Origin: Rhodocyclaceae bacterium
GTDB taxonomy: Bacteria > Pseudomonadota > Gammaproteobacteria > Burkholderiales > Rhodocyclaceae
Reading direction: 5' to 3'
Assembly (NCBI GenBank): GCA_013791905.1
Contig: VMSX01000011.1
Location: 62,001-126,000 of the forward strand
Length of the DNA stretch: 64,000 nucleotides
Shown here: positions 50,776-57,838 of the stretch, in pieces
Numbering within the stretch: position 1 is the first letter of the stretch
Layout of the letters: each line of letters begins with the position of its first letter
Translations under genes and position numbers: made by a program
The notes under the pieces: generated by a model
What the model saw: the letters and a program-made list of their open reading frames with translations, nothing else
Database searches by the model: none
What the model was told of the DNA's origin: nothing

Positions 50776-52143
50776 TCAGCCCTTGACCTTGAAGGCGTCT
50801 GCGCCGATGGCCATGACAGCAACCGCAGCCAGCACAGCCTTGAGCGTCGCAGAAACCACGCCGATCATAAAGGCGGAACCGCCAGCTTTCTTCAGATCAT
50901 CGAAGGCAATGTTGAGACCGACACCCGCGAAGCCAAGAGCGAAAAAGAGCTTCAGCAGGTCGGCAGCCAGGATGCTGCGATGCTCGGGGGCGAAGAAACC
51001 CATTTCGTTCATCGTCACCATGATGAAGAAGCCGAACACGAAAATCGGGAACTTGCTCGTGACGACTTCCCAGACGTTGATCTTCTGGCCTTCGTGTCCC
51101 GCATCGACTGCGGGCTTGACGACATAGAAGTAAATCGCCCACAGCACGATCAGCGGAATAAAGCCGACACGCACAATGTTGATGACGTTGGCCGTCAACA
51201 ACGATTCGTGGCTATACCAGGACGCTGCCGCGACGAGCTGTGCAGTGTTGAGGATGGCTGTACCAACCCACGCACCGAATACCGGATCGCTCATGCCGAG
51301 TGCCTTGCCGATGTAGGGGAAGGTAAACAGCCCGATCGTGCCGAACAACAGGATGGTGCCGATGGCATAGAAGAAGTCGCGCGGCTTGGCATTAACCACC
51401 GGCGCTACTGCCACAGCTGCCGAGACGCCACAAACACCGACACCAGCGCCCATCACTCCGGCAAGACCAGGATCAACCTTGGCGCGCTTGGCCCAGAAAG
51501 AAATGAGCACCTGCGTACCCATGACGAAGGCCACCACCAGTGCCAGGCCGAAGAACCCAACCTTCAGCACGTCGGTCCACATGTAGTAGGCACCGAGAAT
51601 GATGATGCCGGGCTTGATCAGCGGCCGCGCTGCCACCGTGCCCGCCTTGAAGATTTCTGGCAGACCGACGGTATTGCGGATCAGCATGCCGATCAGCAGC
51701 AACATCGCGACATAGGTCAGCTGGAAGGAAATCATCAGGCTGCCAAAGTTCAGCTTGCCGGGAATTGCCTTGGCCTGCGCGATCTGATTGAAATCGGCCT
51801 CCTGGAGCACAACCGGCTTCGAGGGCTTCTTCGGCGCCTTGACGGACTCGTCACCGCTCGCAGCCGCAGCTTTGAACGCTGCCTCGGCGGCCTTGAACTC
51901 CTCCGTCTTTTTGGCAAAGCTGTCTGTGTGCTTCTGCTTGTATTCGGCAAAGCTCGCAGGAGCCTTGCCGTCATTGACCGCCTTCAAAACCTTTTCGGCC
52001 TCCTTGAAGTCGCGGTTCCAACCACTCATCGTGGCATCCCACTGGAGCGCCATCCAGCCGAAGACCGCACAAAGGATCAGCCCCGGCAACATAATGGGCA
52101 GGTTTTTCAGACTGAACTCGACACCGATTCCACCACCGCTCAT
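50776..52143 (-). CDS. YeiH-family putative sulfate exporter
   Basis: 455 residues with about 10 helices. GVMGAGVGVCGVSAAVAVAPVVNAKPRDFFYAIGTILLFGTIGLFTFPYIG matches the YeiH/PSE (UPF0324) family. An added hydrophilic block (about 38-125; rich in Lys, Ala and Glu) follows the first helix and is not usual in the family. The ribosome-binding site is GGGAGA. It is preceded by a 54-residue membrane protein and a Usp. Export or exchange of sulfate or sulfite is suggested by family name and context only. Confidence 0.8.
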   Translation of the reverse strand: MSGGGIGVEFSLKNLPIMLPGLILCAVFGWMALQWDATMSGWNRDFKEAEKVLKAVNDGKAPASFAEYKQKHTDSFAKKTEEFKAAEAAFKAAAASGDESVKAPKKPSKPVVLQEADFNQIAQAKAIPGKLNFGSLMISFQLTYVAMLLLIGMLIRNTVGLPEIFKAGTVAARPLIKPGIIILGAYYMWTDVLKVGFFGLALVVAFVMGTQVLISFWAKRAKVDPGLAGVMGAGVGVCGVSAAVAVAPVVNAKPRDFFYAIGTILLFGTIGLFTFPYIGKALGMSDPVFGAWVGTAILNTAQLVAAASWYSHESLLTANVINIVRVGFIPLIVLWAIYFYVVKPAVDAGHEGQKINVWEVVTSKFPIFVFGFFIMVTMNEMGFFAPEHRSILAADLLKLFFALGFAGVGLNIAFDDLKKAGGSAFMIGVVSATLKAVLAAVAVMAIGADAFKVKG

Positions 52144-52158
52144 TTTATATCTCCCGAA

Positions 52159-52323
52159 TCAGAAGAACAGGGACTTGAAGAAACCGGGGCCGATGGCTCC
52201 AGTCAGCACCAGTGCCACCGTGATGGCAGCGACGATGAGCACGAAATAGTCTTCCTTGCGCTCGGCCGAAAATGTCGATTTTGCCTTTGCTTCGTATGCA
52301 TCATGGGTTGATTGTTCACTCAT
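52159..52323 (-). CDS. Small single-helix membrane protein beside the YeiH-type exporter
   Basis: 54 residues: a charged N-terminus (MSEQSTHDAYEAKAKSTFSA) and one helix (YFVLIVAAITVALVLTGAIGP) ending FFKSLFF. A GGAG ribosome-binding site precedes the ATG. It ends 15 bp before the exporter start, so a small accessory subunit is likely. No family is recognised. Confidence 0.65.
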   Translation of the reverse strand: MSEQSTHDAYEAKAKSTFSAERKEDYFVLIVAAITVALVLTGAIGPGFFKSLFF

Positions 52324-52339
52324 GTTCCATCTCCGATAG

Positions 52340-52759
52340 TTATTTGACAACCGTAACCGTGCAGGGCGCCCACTCGACCACACGCGCCGATACACTGCCC
52401 ATCGCAGCACGTGCCAGACCATGGCGTCCATGCGAAGCGATGAATATTTCCTCCACTCCCTCACGTTTGGCAATATTCACCAAGGTGTCTGCTGGTGAAC
52501 CAGACTCCTGCACAGATTTTGCTTCGATACCTGCCGCCTTGGCCCGGGCCACTGCGGCAGCAATGATCACTGCAGACTCCCGGCGCGACGCATCCTCAAA
52601 TACCTTTGGATCCAGTTCAGTGACGCCAATGGGGCAAAATACTTCGGAAACATTGGCGATGACCAACTGAGCCTTCGCCAGTTGCGCACGAGCAACCGCA
52701 ACATCTACTGCCTTGTCAGACGCTGTAGAACCATCGGAAGCCACCAGAAATGTTTTCAC
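52340..52759 (-). CDS. Universal stress protein
   Basis: 139 residues from GTG 52757-52759 (GGGGAAA just upstream; an ATG 15 bases earlier is the alternative). The Usp fold is clear: TFLVASDGSTASDKAVDVAVARA at the start, ASHGRHGLARAAMGSVSARVVEWAPCTVTVV at the end, including the G-x2-G-x9-GS-like nucleotide loop. It heads the unit with the 54-residue membrane protein and the YeiH-type exporter, repeating the Usp-transporter pairing seen elsewhere here. Confidence 0.82.
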   Translation of the reverse strand: MKTFLVASDGSTASDKAVDVAVARAQLAKAQLVIANVSEVFCPIGVTELDPKVFEDASRRESAVIIAAAVARAKAAGIEAKSVQESGSPADTLVNIAKREGVEEIFIASHGRHGLARAAMGSVSARVVEWAPCTVTVVK

Positions 52760-52956
52760 GATTTCCCCTATCATTATTAAAATAAATTCAAGCTACTTTT
52801 CTTTACATAAAGTGCCGTGATAATGCGCCCCGTGCGTCAACATTGCTATTGGCGGTTCTTTTACTCGACTACACTAATTGGCCAATTTACAAAAGAACAG
52901 TAGTGTGCTAGACGCCTATTCACCCTCCCTTGAGTTTCTTGATCTCCCAGAATTCG

Positions 52957-54726
52957 ATGCCCAGAATATTTCTACTGCTTGTCTGGTTTGCCGTGATGAC
53001 CGGCCTGGCGAATGCGGAAACCAAAGAAGTGGTTCGCGTGGCAGTTCTAGCGGACAAGGGGATCGAATCTGCTGAGCAGGAATGGGCTCATGTCTTCGAC
53101 TGGCTCAACCGCAGCATGCCCGGCCGATCCTTCGTGTTCGTCGGACTCGACCATCCTGAGCTTCGGCAAGCTGTTAATGACCGCAGCGTGAACTTTGTCA
53201 TCACCAACGCGGGGAATTACAGCGAATTGGGGTACAGCAATGGTATTACCCGTATCGCGACCCTCGATTCCCCGCTGGCGCTGTCCCCAACGCTGGCCGT
53301 GGGTTCGGCGATTGTGGCGAGGGCAGATTCCGGTCTGACCCAACTGGCAGATCTGAAGGGAAAACATCTTTTAGCTGCCAGTTCGGAGGCCTTTTGCTGC
53401 TACCAGATCGCTGCCCGCGAGTTGGTCCTGGCCGGGATAGAACCAGAGCGTGACCTAGGTCGCCTGGAATTCATGGGCTTTCCTATTCAGTCAATTGCCC
53501 TTGCAGTACAAAACGGGAAAGCCGATGCCGGAATCATCAAAACCTGCCTGCTCGAACAGATGATTGAGCAAGGGGAAATCCGCCCGCAGGAGCTGCGCGT
53601 GCTGTCTCCCATAGAGGTTCCGGGATTCCCCTGCCAAACTTCTTCGCGGCTTTACCCGGATTGGCCATTCGCTACGCTGACTCACACGTCCGCCGAGCTT
53701 TCCAGAAAAGTAGCTATTGCTCTGCTGGAAATGCCGCGCACTCCGCAAGGCTATCGCTGGACGATCCCGGCGCATTACGTCGTCGTCGACGAGCTATTTC
53801 GCGACCTCAAGCTGGGTCATTACGCCAACTTGCAGCAGGAAACCCTGGAGGCTCTGGTGCGGCGTCATCGTATTGCGCTCTTGGTGGTTGCGTTCCTGAT
53901 CCTTTTCTGGATCATTCATACCATCCGCGTCGATTATCTCGTTTCCCGTCGGACCCGCGAGCTAAAGCAGATGCACGAAGAAAAGCAACGCATGACCGAA
54001 GCGATGCGGGCTCGTCAAAACGACCTCGACCACGCCGGCCGTCTTGCAGTTCTGGGTGGCATGGCCAGCGCAATCGCCCATGAGCTCAGGCAACCCTTGG
54101 CCGCGATCGCCAATTTTGCCCGTGGCATGGATCGGCGCATCGTTGCCGGCCGGTTGGAGCCAGCCGCGTTGCAAGAGGGCTGCCAGGAAATCGTGCAGCA
54201 GAGCGCCCGCGCCGACGCCACCATAGAAAAGATCCGTAACTTCGCAAGAAAAGGGGGCAGCGTAGTGCAGTCGGTGAATCTGGCCAGCTTCGTCAAGGAA
54301 GCGGCCGATTTGTTCAGCGTGGCTCATCCAGAGGCGCGCATCAACTGGAACGACATGAACAACCTTGGCGATGCCCGCGTCATGGCCGATCCGATCCAGA
54401 TCCAGCAAGTCACCTTCAACCTCTTGAAGAATGCATTTGACGCACAATCAGCGCAGGGAAAGCCGCAGTCGCCTGTCGAGGTGGCACTTTCCTACATTAA
54501 CCATGGATACCAGGTCTCGGTACGCGACAAAGGAAGCAGCTTGAAGGATGAGCACATTGCCCACCTCTTCGAGCCTTTCTTTACCACCAAAGCGGACGGT
54601 CTCGGTCTCGGGTTGGCGCTCAGTAAAGGGATTATCGAGTCACATGGGGGCACACTTACATTGATTAAGGAAACCGACGGTGTCTGCGCCAGTTTTTGGC
54701 TACCTGAGGAGCGCGCACATGAATGA
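52957..54726 (+). CDS. Sensor kinase with periplasmic PhnD/TtrS-type binding domain
   Basis: 589 residues. A signal peptide (MPRIFLLLVWFAVMTGLANA) leads to a PhnD-like solute-binding domain (about 28-300; VAVLADKGIESAEQEWAHVFDWLN, FVITNAGNYSEL), then one helix and a HisKA core GGMASAIAHELRQPLAAIANFARG and ATPase motifs ending GLGLGLALSKGI. This layout is that of TtrS, the tetrathionate sensor. Given the octaheme tetrathionate reductase-family cytochrome and other sulfur genes in the window, a sulfur oxyanion is a likely ligand. It overlaps its regulator by 8 bp. Confidence 0.85.
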   Translation: MPRIFLLLVWFAVMTGLANAETKEVVRVAVLADKGIESAEQEWAHVFDWLNRSMPGRSFVFVGLDHPELRQAVNDRSVNFVITNAGNYSELGYSNGITRIATLDSPLALSPTLAVGSAIVARADSGLTQLADLKGKHLLAASSEAFCCYQIAARELVLAGIEPERDLGRLEFMGFPIQSIALAVQNGKADAGIIKTCLLEQMIEQGEIRPQELRVLSPIEVPGFPCQTSSRLYPDWPFATLTHTSAELSRKVAIALLEMPRTPQGYRWTIPAHYVVVDELFRDLKLGHYANLQQETLEALVRRHRIALLVVAFLILFWIIHTIRVDYLVSRRTRELKQMHEEKQRMTEAMRARQNDLDHAGRLAVLGGMASAIAHELRQPLAAIANFARGMDRRIVAGRLEPAALQEGCQEIVQQSARADATIEKIRNFARKGGSVVQSVNLASFVKEAADLFSVAHPEARINWNDMNNLGDARVMADPIQIQQVTFNLLKNAFDAQSAQGKPQSPVEVALSYINHGYQVSVRDKGSSLKDEHIAHLFEPFFTTKADGLGLGLALSKGIIESHGGTLTLIKETDGVCASFWLPEERAHE

Positions 54727-55351
54727 ACAAGACGCCATTATTTATGTCGTTGACGATGACGATGCGATGCGTCGTTCGCTCGTCTACCTCCTTGACTCCG
54801 CCGGTTGGCGGACCCTGCCTTTCACCTCCGGGCGGGATTTCCTCGACCAGTACGATGGCCATGTACCGGGTTGTCTGCTCCTGGATGTCCTGATGCCACT
54901 GATGGGCGGCATGGAGGTGCAGCAAATTCTGGATACACGGGAATTCTGCCTGCCCGTCATCTTTCTCTCCGCACATGGTGACCTGCCGATGGCTGTTCAG
55001 GCGATGAAACGCGGTGCCTTCGACTTTCTGGAGAAACCTTGCAAGGATCACGTATTGCTTGACGTCGTTGGTCGCTCGGTCAGGCACAGCATCAAGCATT
55101 GCATTGGTCAGCAGCAGGTTTTCGCTGCGAATACCCGCCTTAATTCACTCACTGCCCGCGAGCGCGAAGTTGCCGAGTGTTTGGCCGCCGGCGAAAGCAA
55201 TAAGACAATCGCCCGAAAGCTGTCCATCAGCGATAAAACCGTGCAAGTGCATCGGCATAACGCCATGGAAAAGCTACAGATTCATTCCACGGCCGAAATC
55301 GCCCGACTGATTCTTACCGCCAACTCAGTGCGGAACACAACAACGAGCTGA
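54719..55351 (+). CDS. FixJ/TtrR-type response regulator
   Basis: 210 residues. The receiver has YVVDDDDAMRRSL, phospho-acceptor D56 and K in FLEKPCKDH. The output is a LuxR/FixJ helix-turn-helix: LTAREREVAECLAAGESNKTIARKLSISDKTVQVHRHNAMEKL. It is the partner of the TtrS-like kinase and probably controls nearby transporters, for example the convergent TauE-Usp fusion or the YeiH unit. Confidence 0.9.
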   Translation: MNEQDAIIYVVDDDDAMRRSLVYLLDSAGWRTLPFTSGRDFLDQYDGHVPGCLLLDVLMPLMGGMEVQQILDTREFCLPVIFLSAHGDLPMAVQAMKRGAFDFLEKPCKDHVLLDVVGRSVRHSIKHCIGQQQVFAANTRLNSLTAREREVAECLAAGESNKTIARKLSISDKTVQVHRHNAMEKLQIHSTAEIARLILTANSVRNTTTS

Positions 55352-55357
55352 TAAAAA

Positions 55358-55391
55358 CAAATGCGGGGAGCAAACGCTCCCCGCATTTGTT
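55358..55391. terminator. Hairpin terminator after the response regulator
   Basis: A perfect 14-bp stem, CAAATGCGGGGAGC with its complement, and an AAAC loop. It is followed by only short T runs, so termination may be partial in both directions. Confidence 0.75.
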
Positions 55392-55466
55392 GTCTGACGA
55401 CCGTAATGCTGATTACTTGGCGCCCGTTAGCGCGACCGGTCCTTGGCAAGGAACAATTACAATCAA

Positions 55467-57494
55467 TTACCTTTTCACGATTAGCACAGATGCCTGCGAC
55501 GAGTGAGCTGCCACACTGGTGGATAGCCTTCCGAGGAACAGACCGAAGGGAGTCTTGAGGAAGCCTTCCTTCAAGACGATAAGATCAAAGTCACCTTGGA
55601 CGGATTCGCTGAGTATCTCTTCCTCGACGATCCCCTCTCTCAGCCTTACCGTGACCTGCTGCACCCCGGCAGAAATCAATTCATCTTTGATATCGGCAAG
55701 CGCCTTCAGCTCTTTCGCATAAAACTCGGTAAGGAAATCCGTTACCGCCGAATGATCAAATTCAGCAGGCATCTCGGCAGAGTAGGCTGTGTAGAGTGCC
55801 GGCACCGAAGCAACGTAAAGGATTTCCAGCGTTGCGCCAGTGGCCAGCGCAACCTCCTTCGCCATGTTGATCGTAGCCCGGCTGTATGGAACATCGAGGC
55901 AGAGCAAAATCTTGCGCACCTGGTCGCGCCCCTTCACCACCAGCGTGGAGGTTGTCATCCTGCGCACCACCCTGGTGGTGTTATCACCCAGATAAAAACT
56001 CGGCCGCGCGGGGTTAAGTGGCCGCGAACCCATCACGAGGATATGCGCGCCGGCAGACCCGGCGAGAATTTCCTTGTAGGGCGCACCTTGAACGAATTTG
56101 AGGGTAGGCGTGATGCCATGTTTCTCCAGGATCTTCCTGCCTTCCTGGATGTAACTTTCGCAAACACCCGCCTCTTCACAAACCAGTAGCGTGGTCTGTC
56201 CACCCATGCCATGCGCAATCTGCGCGCCCATCCTGATTGCCGGCAAATCGGCTGGCTGACAACTTGCGGCAATGACCATCTGCCCCTTGACCGCCTCCTG
56301 CACGACCGCTTCAACGCTACGCGCCTCAGCGCGCTCGCGCAACACCCCGCGCACCAGCCAGAACATGATCACTGCGCTCAAACCGCAGGCGGAGCCAAGC
56401 ATCAAGTAACCCGAATAGGTCGACCACATCTTGGCCAGTGCTTGCGCCTGTTGAATCGCATCGGGCTGTTGCACCAACCACAGCTTGACCGCTTCCTTGT
56501 TGTTATGCAGCCAGATGCCCAGTTCGATTTTGTCAGTCAGGCCTGAGGTTGCCTTGGCCCATTCGTTGAGGGCAGCCTGATAAACATCCTTGTTTTGCTC
56601 GGAAAGGTGCTTGAAGATGACCGAAACGCCTGCGGCGATCATGGTGTAGGCGAAATAGAGACGAATGATCGTACCGCGTGCATACAACGTTGCAGTGGCG
56701 CCGATCTGGGCACCGATGGCGGCACCGACCAGCATGATGATGGCGGCCAGGATCTCGACCCGGCCCTTCATTCCATAGGAAAATGCGCCATAGGCGCCGG
56801 AGAACATTACCTCGAAGAGATCCGTACCCACCGCCACCTTGGTCGGCGAACCGATGAGATACATCAGGGCGGGCATGCGAATAAAGCCGCCGCCGACACC
56901 CAGAAATCCGGCGAGAAAACCGGTAAGCGCGCCAACACCCAGAATGATCCACAAGGATATCTTGAAACCCGAGACCTTGAGATCGATCATCGGCGGCAAG
57001 TTGATGCTTTGCATCCGTAGCGCCAGTTTTGATTTGCCAACATCAGCCGGCGCGGTTTGTTTGCTCAGTCCCCGGGCATTCTTTATATATTCTGCAAGCA
57101 TAAAGAAGCCGAGGCCGAACAGGAGAATGACGTAGGTTGTCCTGACGATGGGCCCGATGCGCCCGATCTTCTCCAGCCACATGATGAGCGTAGCACCCAG
57201 CTCAATGCCGATGACCGTACCCACTATCATCAGCACGCCGAGCTTGATGTCCACATTGCCGAATTTCCTGTGCTTGGCAGTCGCGACAATCGACTTGCCG
57301 GCAATATGGGCCATGTCGGTGCCGATGGCGTAGGCCATCGGAAAGCCGAACACATTGAGCGCCGGCGTAACCATGAAGGCACCGCCAACACCGAAGAATC
57401 CGCCAATCACCCCTACGGTGAAGCCAAGCAGCACCAAGGCGAAGCCATTGATCTCAGTACCCGAAATGGGCAGATACACAATCCAGTCAAACAT
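55467..57494 (-). CDS. TauE/SafE-family exporter fused to two Usp domains
   Basis: 675 residues. Residues 1-390 are a TSUP transporter (GVIGGFFGVGGAFMVTPALNVFGFPMAYAIGTDMAHIAGK; GFLAGFLGVGGGFIRMPALMYLIGSPTKVAVGTDLFEVMF), with an added hydrophilic block (about 300-350) before the last helix. The C-terminal 270 residues form two Usp-type domains (MVIAASCQPADLPAIRMGAQIAHG and ILLCLDVPYSRATINMAKEVALA), each with a nucleotide-loop remnant. The SulP-Usp2 protein at 2549 has the same architecture on an unrelated transporter. Sulfite or a related anion is the likely substrate. Confidence 0.85.
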   Translation of the reverse strand: MFDWIVYLPISGTEINGFALVLLGFTVGVIGGFFGVGGAFMVTPALNVFGFPMAYAIGTDMAHIAGKSIVATAKHRKFGNVDIKLGVLMIVGTVIGIELGATLIMWLEKIGRIGPIVRTTYVILLFGLGFFMLAEYIKNARGLSKQTAPADVGKSKLALRMQSINLPPMIDLKVSGFKISLWIILGVGALTGFLAGFLGVGGGFIRMPALMYLIGSPTKVAVGTDLFEVMFSGAYGAFSYGMKGRVEILAAIIMLVGAAIGAQIGATATLYARGTIIRLYFAYTMIAAGVSVIFKHLSEQNKDVYQAALNEWAKATSGLTDKIELGIWLHNNKEAVKLWLVQQPDAIQQAQALAKMWSTYSGYLMLGSACGLSAVIMFWLVRGVLRERAEARSVEAVVQEAVKGQMVIAASCQPADLPAIRMGAQIAHGMGGQTTLLVCEEAGVCESYIQEGRKILEKHGITPTLKFVQGAPYKEILAGSAGAHILVMGSRPLNPARPSFYLGDNTTRVVRRMTTSTLVVKGRDQVRKILLCLDVPYSRATINMAKEVALATGATLEILYVASVPALYTAYSAEMPAEFDHSAVTDFLTEFYAKELKALADIKDELISAGVQQVTVRLREGIVEEEILSESVQGDFDLIVLKEGFLKTPFGLFLGRLSTSVAAHSSQASVLIVKR

Positions 57495-57526
57495 GCAGAA
57501 TTCTCCCGGTGACTTGTCTGGGATTC

Positions 57527-57700
57527 TCAGTGATGATGCTCGCCCTTGCCTGACTTGATTCCCAGTGCCTTGAACACCACCTCGGCAATCGCGGCAAAAG
57601 TAATACCTACCCCGGCCATCAGCGCCACGGTGACGAGAGCAAAAGCAAACCGGTTGGTTTCATTCAGATGCGTTGTCCACGCGATGAATTCAGCAAACAT
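57527..57700 (-). CDS. Small single-helix membrane protein beside the TauE-Usp exporter
   Basis: 57 residues: MFAEFIAWTTHLNETNRF, one helix (AFALVTVALMAGVGITFAAIAEVVF) and a basic, His-rich end (KSGKGEHHH). AGGGATAGA lies just before the ATG. It is 32 bp upstream of the exporter gene, matching the position of the 54-residue protein by the YeiH-type exporter. It is probably an accessory subunit. Confidence 0.65.
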   Translation of the reverse strand: MFAEFIAWTTHLNETNRFAFALVTVALMAGVGITFAAIAEVVFKALGIKSGKGEHHH

Positions 57701-57838
57701 TTCTATCCCTTTCTTGAACGAGACCAGAATGAGACCAAGGTCAGATCATAGGCACGCAACGGGAGGAACGTGAATTCAAGATAGCGCAGAACTCCCGCTC
57801 ACGCGAGCGTTTGCCTGCTCAGGTATAAGCATAGTCTT

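Noticed and set aside
50713-52311. A 532-residue open frame antisense to the YeiH-type exporter.
   Set aside because: Composition is rich in His, Gln, Arg and Glu with no domain, and it mirrors the codon bias of the well-supported membrane protein on the other strand.
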